Shown piece by piece: positions 7,856 to 16,141 of a stretch of DNA of 50,522 nucleotides (the first letter of the stretch is position 1; every line of letters starts with the position of its first letter). Origin of the DNA: Vicingaceae bacterium (GTDB lineage Bacteria > Bacteroidota > Bacteroidia > Flavobacteriales_E > Vicingaceae). The translations under genes and the position numbers were made by a program. Below the pieces are notes generated by a model. It was not told the origin of the DNA and searched no databases. It was given only the letters and a program-made list of their open reading frames with translations. The DNA lies in contig JAOKVV010000008.1 in NCBI GenBank assembly GCA_028336925.1, forward strand, positions 1 through 50,522, written 5' to 3'.

Positions 7856-7885
7856 CAAATATACTACAAGATTTTATTTTGGCAA
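7856..7885 (-). promoter_or_regulatory. tRNA-Val promoter
   Basis: On the minus strand TATTG (TTG complement at 7883-7885), a 19-base spacer and TATATTTG (complement at 7856-7863) form a full consensus match identical in spacing to the tRNA-Glu promoter. Confidence 0.8.
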
Positions 7886-7904
7886 TACTAAATTGAGAAA
7901 ATAT

Positions 7905-9125
7905 TTAAAAAATTTCTAATGCTTCGGCTACCGTAAATGTACTACCACCAATAAAGATAAAATCATCTTGATTCGCAGTCTTTTGAGCTGATTGTATGGC
8001 GTCCTTTATTGTGTTATAAATATTGCCATTTAACCCGTTTTCCTTCATTAGATCTAAAAGTGCCTCCTTTTTTAATGCTCTAGGAATTTTAGCTTCCGAA
8101 ACATAGTAGGATGCTCGAGTTGGAAGTAGCTTTAAAATGGCACTAATGTCCTTATCATTCACCACAGTGATGATAAAATGAAGCTTATTGTGAGGAATAC
8201 TTTTTAGTTGATTGACGATCGCCTTAATTCCTTCTACATTATGTCCTGTATCGCAAATGGTAAGCGGAGTAGTGGAGAGGGTTTCCCATCGGCCTCTTAA
8301 ACCAGTGTTTGTTGTTACACTTTTAAGGCCATTTATTATACTCTTGTCGTCTAACTTTATATAATCCGATAATACCTCACAGCTCTTTAAAATGGTCAGA
8401 AGGTTTGCTTTTTGGTAGCTACCTTTTAATTCAAATTCAGGTAAATTAGCGTTATCTGATTCAGAAAAATAAATGGGGGCCTTTTCCTGTAGGGCTTTTT
8501 GTTCAAATACGGCTCTTATTCCTGAATCCTGTCCGATAACTACAGGGATTCCTGTTTTTATAATTCCAGCCTTTTCTGCTCCAATCAATTCTAAGGTATC
8601 TCCCAGAATACTTTGATGGTCGTAACTAATATTAGTGATTACACTCAGTATAGGCGTGATAATATTAGTTGAGTCTAATCGGCCGCCAAGCCCTGTTTCT
8701 ATTACTGCAAAATCTACTTTCTCTGATGCAAAATAATTAAAAGCTAGCGCAACTGTCCACTCAAAAAAAGAGGGTTGAATTTCATTAAAGTCATCTTGAT
8801 GTTTAGCAACAAAATCGACAACATATTTTTCAATAATTACCTCTCCGTTTATTCGTACCCGCTCTCTAAAATCGACTAAATGTGGTGAAGTGTATAAGCC
8901 TACTTTGTATCCTTGCTCTTGCAGAATGGAAGCCAAGCTATGAGAAACAGATCCTTTACCGTTAGTACCCGCTACGTGAATACTTTTAAATTTATCTTGA
9001 GGATTATCTAAAATAGTCGCTAAGCGAATGGTGTTGGATAAGTCTTTCTTAAAAGCAGTGTTTCCTACACGCTGAAACATCGGTAGTCGACTAAATAGAT
9101 AGTCTAGTGTTTCCTGATAATTCAT
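7905..9125 (-). CDS. folC: folylpolyglutamate synthase / dihydrofolate synthase
   Basis: The 406-residue product belongs to the Mur-ligase superfamily and adds glutamate to dihydropteroate and folates. The P loop GTNGKGS sits at residues 53-59, followed by SVSHSL, and the family motif ETGLGGRLDSTNII occurs near residue 142. ISYDHQSILGDTLELIGAEK is the standard second FolC motif (the His-containing Mg/ATP region). Length is normal. Its ATG directly follows the stop of the TonB-like gene with no spacer, so it is the last gene of the exbB-exbD-tonB-folC operon. No terminator follows; the tRNA-Val promoter comes next. Confidence 0.95.
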   Translation of the reverse strand: MNYQETLDYLFSRLPMFQRVGNTAFKKDLSNTIRLATILDNPQDKFKSIHVAGTNGKGSVSHSLASILQEQGYKVGLYTSPHLVDFRERVRINGEVIIEKYVVDFVAKHQDDFNEIQPSFFEWTVALAFNYFASEKVDFAVIETGLGGRLDSTNIITPILSVITNISYDHQSILGDTLELIGAEKAGIIKTGIPVVIGQDSGIRAVFEQKALQEKAPIYFSESDNANLPEFELKGSYQKANLLTILKSCEVLSDYIKLDDKSIINGLKSVTTNTGLRGRWETLSTTPLTICDTGHNVEGIKAIVNQLKSIPHNKLHFIITVVNDKDISAILKLLPTRASYYVSEAKIPRALKKEALLDLMKENGLNGNIYNTIKDAIQSAQKTANQDDFIFIGGSTFTVAEALEIF

Positions 9126-9911
9126 TTAATTCAAGATGAAAATAAAGGTCATTTGTCCTTTTTGCTCTTGTGCTGCGCTAGGATTTGCATTAAATTTAGT
9201 TGCATATGCTGCCTTTTGAGCTTTATCATATAAAATAGAACTAGCTGTAGTAGATCCCCTTGCTCCAGGAGTCGCTCTTACTACTTTTCCTATATTATCT
9301 ACAATAATATCCACGACCACTTTGCCTTCCTCTTGAGAGTCATCCTTAATTCGAGGCGCACCTAACATGCTTCTTCCTGAAAGGTTAAAAGAAATACCAT
9401 TTCCTTGACCGCCACCAGTTCTATTGGTGCTATTTGGGTCTCCATCAGTTGACCCCTGATCTCCTGGTTGGCCAGTTTCACCTTCTCCGCCATTGGTATT
9501 TTTATTTTTCTTCCAATTACTTAAAGCGTCCGTTAAGTTTTTATCGGGCTTAGGTTCTACCTTTACAGGTTCTTTTACTTCTTTAGGCTCTTCTTTTTTC
9601 TTTTTAGTTTCCACCGCTGGAGCGTCCTCAGTAGTGGTCAGAATATCCTGATCAGCGATAGCTTCTGTTGGTGTCTCCTCTGGTGTGTTGTCAATTATTT
9701 CCTCAGGAGTAGAAGTGCTCGCTACTTCTTCTGGTTGCACATCGCCCATACCCATTTCAGACGTTCCGAAATTAATGGTAATCCCTTCTTCTTCGGGTGG
9801 TGGATTCATATGCGTCATCCCAAAAAAGATAAATAGGATTACCAATACAATATGTAGTAATACTGTAGCAGTTAATCCTATTCGTTTATTTTTAGTTTCT
9901 ACTAATTGCAT
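9126..9911 (-). CDS. TonB-family energy transducer
   Basis: The 261-residue product has a short cytoplasmic N terminus, one membrane segment at about residues 13-31 (TATVLLHIVLVILFIFFGM), and a long acidic then Lys/Pro/Glu-rich spacer (KKKEEPKEVKEPVKVEPKPD). A Gly-rich linker follows, then a TonB-like C-terminal domain (KVVVDIIVDNIGKVVRATPG onward). It would link ExbB/ExbD to outer-membrane TonB-dependent receptors. The start overlaps the exbD stop by one base (TAATG). Genomes of this group carry several TonB paralogues, and nothing here tells which receptor it serves. Confidence 0.85.
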   Translation of the reverse strand: MQLVETKNKRIGLTATVLLHIVLVILFIFFGMTHMNPPPEEEGITINFGTSEMGMGDVQPEEVASTSTPEEIIDNTPEETPTEAIADQDILTTTEDAPAVETKKKKEEPKEVKEPVKVEPKPDKNLTDALSNWKKNKNTNGGEGETGQPGDQGSTDGDPNSTNRTGGGQGNGISFNLSGRSMLGAPRIKDDSQEEGKVVVDIIVDNIGKVVRATPGARGSTTASSILYDKAQKAAYATKFNANPSAAQEQKGQMTFIFILN

Positions 9912-10303
9912 TAGTTGGGGTTAGTCGCGAGTACTAGTTTAAATTTATTTCTATTTGCAATATCCATCACTTTTACAGCTTCTTCTATTGCTATGGTTTT
10001 GTCTACATGCAAAATAATTGATCCATCAACGTCACCTGAAAGTTTTTTTAAAAGCATCGGTTCGATAAATTCAAATTGAACTTGATCTTCATTGATGTAA
10101 TAGTCTAACTCTTTAGTTATCGAAAGAGAGACTGTTTGTTTAGCCAATGTTTTACTTGAGCTACTTGGAAGTAGTAATTTCAATGCATTCGGACTAACCA
10201 ATGTAGAAGTCAGCATAAAAAAGATCAACAATAAAAACACGATGTCCGTCATGGACGACATGTTAAAATTAGCACTTACTTTATTTCTAGATCGTATCGC
10301 CAT
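9911..10303 (-). CDS. exbD: ExbD/TolR-family biopolymer transport protein
   Basis: This 130-residue protein has one membrane segment at about residues 18-38, carrying the proton-pathway Asp20 (SMTDIVFLLLIFFML), and a small periplasmic domain ending KFKLVLATNPN. With ExbB it converts the proton gradient into motion of TonB. It overlaps both neighbours by one base in TAATG arrangements, which argues for coupled translation and fixed stoichiometry in the ExbB-ExbD-TonB complex. Confidence 0.93.
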   Translation of the reverse strand: MAIRSRNKVSANFNMSSMTDIVFLLLIFFMLTSTLVSPNALKLLLPSSSSKTLAKQTVSLSITKELDYYINEDQVQFEFIEPMLLKKLSGDVDGSIILHVDKTIAIEEAVKVMDIANRNKFKLVLATNPN

Positions 10304-11010
10304 TATGCTGGTTCGTTTAAAATATCTAAGAATTCAGTTGTTCTAGCTTCCATTCTAAAAACGACCTTTTCTACTTTGGCTACGAGAGTGTTATAGCCGA
10401 TATAAGCTACAATTCCTACTACTAAACCTGCAATAGTGGTTACCATTGCAGTATAGATTCCTTCTGCTAACATGGCTACATCAATATTTCCACCTGCTGC
10501 TGCCATTTCGTGAAAGGCCAATACCATTCCAATTACGGTCCCTAAGAATCCAATCATAGGAGCTGCACCAGAAATCGTTGCTAAAGAAGCTAGATTCGTT
10601 TCAAGCTTATATAGTTCTAGTTTACCGGTATTTTCAATTGCTGCTGCAATATCTCCAAGTGGTTTACCGATTCTATTAACTCCTTTTTCTATCATCCTAG
10701 CAATAGGGGATGGGGTGCTTTTGCACAATGCTTTAGCTGCATCTATTTTGCCATCATGAATAAAATCTTTGATTTGATTCATAAAGTTTTCATCTTCTTT
10801 AGATGCCTTAGTGATGCTTAAATATCTTTCTACGAATATGTAAACGGCTAATATGGATAAAATAAATAGCGTCGACATAATAATTATTCCACCTACACCA
10901 CCCGAAGTGATTAAGTTCATGATGGAAAGCGTTTCCTCTTGAGGCACAATAGCAGTGGTGTCTGAAACTGCAGTTCCGGCATCGCCGGTCATATTGATTT
11001 GCAATAGCAT
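10303..11010 (-). CDS. exbB: ExbB/TolQ/MotA-family proton channel protein
   Basis: The 235-residue product has a first membrane segment at about residues 36-58 (GIIIMSTLFILSILAVYIFV), a cytoplasmic loop, and two more segments around GFLGTVIGMVLAFHEM and TIAGLVVGIVAYIGY, which carry the conserved MotA/TolQ/ExbB pattern. It forms the pentameric channel around ExbD in the inner membrane. A Thr/Ser-rich N-terminal extension of about 30 residues faces the periplasm, as often seen in Bacteroidota ExbB. It is the first gene of the operon and begins 56 bases after the nhaD terminator. Confidence 0.93.
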   Translation of the reverse strand: MLLQINMTGDAGTAVSDTTAIVPQEETLSIMNLITSGGVGGIIIMSTLFILSILAVYIFVERYLSITKASKEDENFMNQIKDFIHDGKIDAAKALCKSTPSPIARMIEKGVNRIGKPLGDIAAAIENTGKLELYKLETNLASLATISGAAPMIGFLGTVIGMVLAFHEMAAAGGNIDVAMLAEGIYTAMVTTIAGLVVGIVAYIGYNTLVAKVEKVVFRMEARTTEFLDILNEPA

Positions 11011-11066
11011 GGTTCTGATAGTTAAGATAAATTTATATCAGCTAAATTAGTTTTCTCTTATAATAG

Positions 11067-11114
11067 AAAAAGCTAACACCTGACTATTTGTAAACAGTCT
11101 GATGTTAGCTTTTA
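11067..11114 (-). terminator. nhaD intrinsic terminator
   Basis: Between nhaD and exbB, AAAAAGCTAACA (11067-11078) pairs with TGTTAGCTTTT (11103-11113), with a smaller GACT/AGTC pairing inside the loop. On the minus strand it ends in a T run. Confidence 0.75.
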
Positions 11115-11132
11115 TTGTATTCTATTTAATCT

Positions 11133-12509
11133 TTAGTGGTAAATCGCCATAAAAAAGATAGCGCCTAAAATATAACCTGCTAATGCAAGCCAACTAATAT
11201 TTTTTAAATACCAAAAGAAAGATATTTTCTCCATTCCCATCGCTACAACTCCTGCCGCAGAACCAATAATTAACATAGATCCACCTGTGCCTGCTGCATA
11301 AGCGATAAAGTGCCAAATGTGATCATCTACAGGGAATACATTCATATCAAACATACCCATACTTGCTGCTACTAAAGGCACATTGTCAATAATTGCTGAA
11401 CCAACTCCTAATAACAATACAAAGAATTTATTGTCCATAACAGCTTGTACATCTTGGCCGAATTGGAAAACTAAACCAAGAGATTCTAAAGCCGCTACGG
11501 TCATTAAAATACCTAGGAAAAATAGAATCGAAGGTAATTCAATTTTAGTCAATGCTTTCATGGTAGGACTAGAAGAATGTGAATCATGAGCGATGTCATT
11601 ATTTGCACTTTCGGTAATACTAGTCATACTAAACTGTCGATTACTTACCATTTCGGCTACGAAAGCTACTACTCCTAACGAAAGCATCATACCTGCATAA
11701 GGTGGTAGATGTGTTATTGTTTTGAAAACTGGCACAAATACAATCATAATAAGGCCTAAATAAAGCATAGTAGGTCCCATTTTATTTTGCTCTCCCTCTT
11801 CTTTTGGCATCTCAAACTTGCCTTGGAAAGCAGGTAAGAAATTAGCAATAATCACCGGTAATAGCATGCATAAAAGCGAAGGCAATATTAAGTACTCTAT
11901 CAATTTGATAGTAGTTACCCGATTACCCATCCAAAGCATAGTAGTAGTTACGTCACCAATTGGCGACCAAGCACCACCTGCGTTTGCAGAAACTACAATT
12001 AAACCGGCATACCAAATTCTGGTTTTGTTATCAGGAATTAGTTTTCTTAAAATGGTAATGAGTACGATAGTAGCCGTAAGGTTGTCAATAATAGCAGATA
12101 AGATGAATGCTAAAACAGCAAAAATCCACAAAAGCTTTCGCTTACTATCTGTTTTAATGTATTTCTTAATAGTTGAAAACCCATCGAAATGGTCGATTAT
12201 TTCAACAATGGTCATCGCACCAATTAAGAAAATTAGAATCTCACAGGTCTTACCAAAATGATGTAAAAGTGTACTCTCCATCAAGTGTAACTTTTCTTCA
12301 TGATCTAATAAGCCGAATCCTTCCATTAATTTGTGAGCATGAGAGTCAAACCATCCGGTGAAGGTATCTAAACCGAATGCTACAAATGCCCATGCAAGTG
12401 CCATCATTAGCAACGCTGGAACCAACTTGTCAATCTTTAATGTATGTTCAATAGTGATTGCCGTGTATCCTAATATGAATACAATGACAATGAGCATTTC
12501 ATATCCCAT
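11133..12509 (-). CDS. nhaD: Na+/H+ antiporter NhaD
   Basis: The 458-residue polytopic inner-membrane protein has about 11-12 hydrophobic segments. Motifs typical of NhaD in the ion-transporter superfamily are visible: ILIFLIGAMTIVEIIDHFDG, DNLTATIVLITILRK, NAGGAWSPIGDVTTTMLWMG, IIDNVPLVAASMGM and AYAAGTGGSMLIIGSAAGVV. It exports sodium in exchange for protons, fitting a saline habitat. Its start lies 3 bases after the stop of the amino-acid dehydrogenase gene, so both are probably transcribed from the promoter at 13760. Confidence 0.93.
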   Translation of the reverse strand: MGYEMLIVIVFILGYTAITIEHTLKIDKLVPALLMMALAWAFVAFGLDTFTGWFDSHAHKLMEGFGLLDHEEKLHLMESTLLHHFGKTCEILIFLIGAMTIVEIIDHFDGFSTIKKYIKTDSKRKLLWIFAVLAFILSAIIDNLTATIVLITILRKLIPDNKTRIWYAGLIVVSANAGGAWSPIGDVTTTMLWMGNRVTTIKLIEYLILPSLLCMLLPVIIANFLPAFQGKFEMPKEEGEQNKMGPTMLYLGLIMIVFVPVFKTITHLPPYAGMMLSLGVVAFVAEMVSNRQFSMTSITESANNDIAHDSHSSSPTMKALTKIELPSILFFLGILMTVAALESLGLVFQFGQDVQAVMDNKFFVLLLGVGSAIIDNVPLVAASMGMFDMNVFPVDDHIWHFIAYAAGTGGSMLIIGSAAGVVAMGMEKISFFWYLKNISWLALAGYILGAIFFMAIYH

Positions 12510-12512
12510 CTT

Positions 12513-13742
12513 TTAAACTAATTTACTTAATGCTATACCAAAGGCATTTTTAGCAATACCTACTTTACGTGAATCTTTTTGGTGTGCAGTCACCATTGCT
12601 TTTTTGATAATATCAGAAGTATCGCCAAAAATTGCTTCGTCAGACATACTAGCTCCTGTTTGCATGAAATAAGCAAATACTCTTGCCATTCCGCAGTTTG
12701 AGATAAAATCAGGAATTACACTTATTTTACTGTCTGTGTACTCCGCAATAGGACCAAAGAAAATCTCTTGATCTGCAAAAGGAACATTTGCTCCTGATGA
12801 AATTACTTCCATGCCGCCTTTAATCATTCTATCTACTTGATCTTTTGTAATTAATCTAGATGCCGCACATGGAATAAAAATATCTGCTGAAATATCCCAA
12901 ATCTTTGAATTTACGTCTTCAAAAGAAAGCATATTGTCTGCTTTCAAGAAGTTGCCCTCTTTTTTTAGGAATAAATCTTTTATTTCATCAAACGTAAAGC
13001 CATCTTCCTTAATTAATCCGCCTACACGATCAATAATACCAACAACTTTAGCTCCTTGTTGAGCCAAATAATAAGCTCCTGCAGCTCCAACATTACCCCA
13101 ACCTTGAACGATAACTTTCTTACCTTTTACATCAGAATTATGATAAATGCTGTAATAATGCTTTACAGATTCAGCAACACCAAATCCAGTCACCATATCA
13201 GCTACTACAAATCTTCTATTTATATCAGGGCTGTAGTTTGTATCTTGGATTACTTTTATTACACCATTTCTTAACTGACCAATTATATTGATTTTTTCAG
13301 CCTCATTTGGTTGATAATGACCATTGAAAACACCCTCTTGTGGATGCCATACCCCGCAGCTTTCTGTAATTGGAATAACTTCATGTATTTCATCTACATT
13401 TAAATCACCACCTGTTCCGTAGTAGTTTTTTAATAATGGTGCTACTGCTTTATACCACCTTTCTAAAACACCTTGCTTTCTTGGATCATTTGGATCAAAA
13501 TTGATTCCTGATTTAGCTCCACCTATAGCAGGGCCTGAAACCGTAAATTTAACTTCCATTGTTTTTGCCAATGAAGTTACTTCATGCTTATCTAACCCAA
13601 CACGCATTCTTGTTCCGCCACCGGCAGCACCTCCACGTAAAGAATTAATCACTACCCAACCTTCAGCTTCTGTTTCAGAATCTTTCCATTCGAAAACTAT
13701 TTCTGGTTGTTTATTCTCGTATTTTTTAAGTAAATCTTGCAT
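12513..13742 (-). CDS. Glu/Leu/Phe/Val-family amino-acid dehydrogenase
   Basis: The 409-residue product carries the dimerisation/catalytic domain with RGGAAGGGTRMR near residue 36 and the substrate lysine motif GPAIGGAKSGI (Lys77), then GTGGDLNVDE. The Rossmann domain has VIVQGWGNVGAAGAYYLAQQ (the GxGxxG-type NAD(P) site). The family deaminates glutamate or branched/aromatic amino acids to 2-oxo acids with NAD(P). The sequence does not let me choose between substrates: the protein is longer than typical leucine dehydrogenase (about 360) and shorter than many glutamate dehydrogenases (about 450). It heads the transcript with nhaD. Confidence 0.88.
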   Translation of the reverse strand: MQDLLKKYENKQPEIVFEWKDSETEAEGWVVINSLRGGAAGGGTRMRVGLDKHEVTSLAKTMEVKFTVSGPAIGGAKSGINFDPNDPRKQGVLERWYKAVAPLLKNYYGTGGDLNVDEIHEVIPITESCGVWHPQEGVFNGHYQPNEAEKINIIGQLRNGVIKVIQDTNYSPDINRRFVVADMVTGFGVAESVKHYYSIYHNSDVKGKKVIVQGWGNVGAAGAYYLAQQGAKVVGIIDRVGGLIKEDGFTFDEIKDLFLKKEGNFLKADNMLSFEDVNSKIWDISADIFIPCAASRLITKDQVDRMIKGGMEVISSGANVPFADQEIFFGPIAEYTDSKISVIPDFISNCGMARVFAYFMQTGASMSDEAIFGDTSDIIKKAMVTAHQKDSRKVGIAKNAFGIALSKLV

Positions 13743-13759
13743 TAAATTTTAATTTGGGA

Positions 13760-13767
13760 CAAATGTA
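13760..13767 (-). promoter_or_regulatory. -7 element upstream of the amino-acid dehydrogenase
   Basis: On the minus strand TACATTTG (complement of 13760-13767) matches TAnnTTTG exactly and lies 17 bases before the ATG. A clear TTG at -33 is not visible. Confidence 0.5.
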
Positions 13768-13804
13768 TAAAAACTATCTTTTAAGGAATGGAATAAATCA
13801 TTAT

Positions 13805-14869
13805 TTAAGGTAAATATAATCCGCCTGATGAGTAACTTTTTTGTGCACCAGTTACCGAAGAAATGGTATTTTCTTCTTCACGTATTCTCAAAACGCCTAA
13901 AAATCCAAATATAATGGCTTCTTTGAATTCAATTAATTTTGCATCTGGCACGATTAAATTGGTGGATGATAACTCGCTCAATCGCTCTATGAAATAATGA
14001 TTATAGACACCACCACCTGTTATTAGGGTTGTTTTGGCCTTTGATGATTGCTTTGCTTTTGCAATTATGTGGGCATAAAACTCGACTAGGGTGGCTAATT
14101 TATCTGAACTGTTGAGCTCATATTTTTCTAATATTGGCAAAAAATCGCTGTTGATCCATTCGATACCTAAAGATTTCGGAGGGTTTAACCGAAAATAGGA
14201 GAGTTTTTTTAGTTCATTAAAAAGTGTTTCATCTACACTTCCATTTGCAGCTAGCTTTCCACCTTCATCGTATTTTAATCCTAACTCTGCTGCAAAAATA
14301 TTTAGCGGAATGTTAAACGGACAGCAATCATAAGCGATGCGCTTTCCATTATCATCAAATGAAATATTCGCAATGCCACCTAAATTTATACATGCATCAT
14401 ATTCATGAAATAATAATTGATCCCCAATTGGAACTAGCGGAGCTCCTTGTCCGCCTAAAGCCACATCACCTGACCTAAAATCGCCAACGACTTTTATACC
14501 AGTTTTTACCGCTAGTGCCGCGTTGTTGGCTAATTGAAAAGTAAGTTGCTTTTGGGTTTGATGAAAGATGGTGTGTCCATGATTTCCGATTAAATCGATG
14601 TTTATTCTAACATCATTTTTAAATTTGAGGACTTGTTGCACAACAAATTCTGTCCAATCATTTTGTAATTCAATTAACTCCAACCCGGATAGGTGAATAC
14701 TCTTTTTTAACCGCTCAGCGAGGTGGTTAGGGTAGTCGATTGTTTTTGCAGAAATAGTCGTAAAGCTCCATTTGTTTAATGCATTTGTTTGAAAGGTGGT
14801 TAGTGCTAGATCTAAACCATCTAATGAAGTTCCGGACATAATACCCAATGCGTTATAAACATTAATCAT
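13805..14869 (-). CDS. anmK: anhydro-N-acetylmuramic acid kinase
   Basis: The 354-residue product recycles peptidoglycan by opening and phosphorylating 1,6-anhydro-MurNAc to MurNAc-6-phosphate. The N-terminal phosphate motif GIMSGTSLDGLDLA covers residues 9-22. DFRSGDVALGGQGAPLVPIG and CINLGGIANISF follow. The usual DTGPGN segment is replaced by DCCPFN, a variant that I recall from Bacteroidota. The C terminus has TTLITGGGVYNHYFIERL, the ATP-binding region. It stands alone on the minus strand, divergent from the acyl-CoA dehydrogenase gene. Confidence 0.93.
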   Translation of the reverse strand: MINVYNALGIMSGTSLDGLDLALTTFQTNALNKWSFTTISAKTIDYPNHLAERLKKSIHLSGLELIELQNDWTEFVVQQVLKFKNDVRINIDLIGNHGHTIFHQTQKQLTFQLANNAALAVKTGIKVVGDFRSGDVALGGQGAPLVPIGDQLLFHEYDACINLGGIANISFDDNGKRIAYDCCPFNIPLNIFAAELGLKYDEGGKLAANGSVDETLFNELKKLSYFRLNPPKSLGIEWINSDFLPILEKYELNSSDKLATLVEFYAHIIAKAKQSSKAKTTLITGGGVYNHYFIERLSELSSTNLIVPDAKLIEFKEAIIFGFLGVLRIREEENTISSVTGAQKSYSSGGLYLP

Positions 14870-14949
14870 AATAAATTGTAATAAAAGAAATGAAAGAGTT
14901 AATTTTGGCCTTCGAATTAATTAGAGTTTAAAATTACATTTATATAAGT

Positions 14950-16089
14950 ATGGATTTTCAATTATCAGAAGAACATATTGCAGTAAGAGATGCTGCAAGA
15001 GATTTTGCACAAAACGTATTGAAGCCTGGCGTTATCGATCGCGATGAAAAACAGCAATTTCCAACCGAAGAAATTAAGCAATTAGGTGAGCTTGGTTTTA
15101 TGGGAATGATGGTAGACCCAAAATACGGCGGTGGCGGTATGGATACTGTTTCTTATGTTTTAGCAATGGAAGAGATTTCTAAAATTGATGCTTCAACCTC
15201 TGTGGTAATGTCAGTAAATAATTCTTTGGTTTGTTGGGGAATTGAAAAATATGGAACAGAAGAGCAGAAACAAAAGTATCTAAGACCATTAGCTACAGGT
15301 GAAAAAATTGGGGCATTTTGTCTTTCTGAGCCTGAAGCAGGTTCTGATGCGACTTCACAAAGAACTACCGCTATTGACAAAGGAGATCACTATTTGTTAA
15401 ATGGCACAAAAAACTGGATTACAAATGGTGGTAGTGCATCTTACTATATTGTGATTGCACAAACGGATATAGATAAAAAGCATAAAGGAATTAATGCATT
15501 TATCGTAGAAAAAGATTGGGAAGGCTTTACAGTAGGAGCTAAAGAGAATAAAATGGGTATTCGAGCATCTGATACGCACACATTGATGTTTACAGATGTA
15601 AAGGTTCCGAAAGAAAACAGAATTGGAGAAGATGGATTTGGTTTTTCTTTTGCCATGAAAGTTCTTTCAGGTGGAAGAATTGGTATTGCTGCTCAAGCTT
15701 TAGGTATTGCTTCAGGTGCTATGGAATTTGCGATTGCTTATTCTAAAGAAAGAGAAGCATTTGGTAAGCCAATTAATCAGCATCAAGCAATTGCTTTTAA
15801 ATTAGCTGATATGGCTACTACAGTTGAAGCTTCGAGACTTTTATGTTTAAAGGCAGCTTGGATGAAAGATGCTGGATTGAACTTTGATAAAGAAAGTGCT
15901 ATGGCGAAGGTGTTTGCATCTCAAACTGCTATGGATGTGGCTACCGAAGCTGTTCAAGTTCATGGAGGTTACGGATTTGTTAAAGAATACCACGTAGAGC
16001 GATTAATGCGTGATGCAAAGATTACCCAGATTTATGAGGGAACTACAGAAGTTCAAAAAATTGTAATTTCTCGTTCTGTATTGAAATAA
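14950..16089 (+). CDS. acyl-CoA dehydrogenase (short/medium-chain type)
   Basis: The 379-residue flavoenzyme makes the first double bond in acyl-CoA oxidation. The N-terminal helical domain begins MDFQLSEEHIAVRD. The FAD/substrate motif FCLSEPEAGSDATS and the NGTKNWITNGG strand are clear. RIGIAAQALGIASGAMEFAI and QVHGGYGFVKEYHVERLMRD are the standard C-terminal signatures. The catalytic base is Glu363 in QIYEGTTEVQ, the position used by short-chain, butyryl and medium-chain enzymes. Chain-length preference cannot be read reliably. It is monocistronic and ends at a bidirectional terminator. Confidence 0.94.
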   Translation: MDFQLSEEHIAVRDAARDFAQNVLKPGVIDRDEKQQFPTEEIKQLGELGFMGMMVDPKYGGGGMDTVSYVLAMEEISKIDASTSVVMSVNNSLVCWGIEKYGTEEQKQKYLRPLATGEKIGAFCLSEPEAGSDATSQRTTAIDKGDHYLLNGTKNWITNGGSASYYIVIAQTDIDKKHKGINAFIVEKDWEGFTVGAKENKMGIRASDTHTLMFTDVKVPKENRIGEDGFGFSFAMKVLSGGRIGIAAQALGIASGAMEFAIAYSKEREAFGKPINQHQAIAFKLADMATTVEASRLLCLKAAWMKDAGLNFDKESAMAKVFASQTAMDVATEAVQVHGGYGFVKEYHVERLMRDAKITQIYEGTTEVQKIVISRSVLK

Positions 16090-16106
16090 TAGAATTCTAT
16101 ATAAAG

Positions 16107-16141
16107 TAAAAAGGGTCGGTAATATTACCGACCCTTTTTTT
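16107..16141 (+). terminator. bidirectional terminator between acyl-CoA dehydrogenase and murF
   Basis: AAGGGTCGGTAAT (16111-16123) and ATTACCGACCCTT (16124-16136) form a perfect 13-base palindrome followed by a T run and preceded by an A run. The murF stop codon lies at its right edge, so it can serve both convergent genes. Confidence 0.88.

Noticed and set aside
11818-12261. Plus-strand ORF of 147 codons inside nhaD
   Set aside because: It is the antisense shadow of a confidently identified membrane protein gene.
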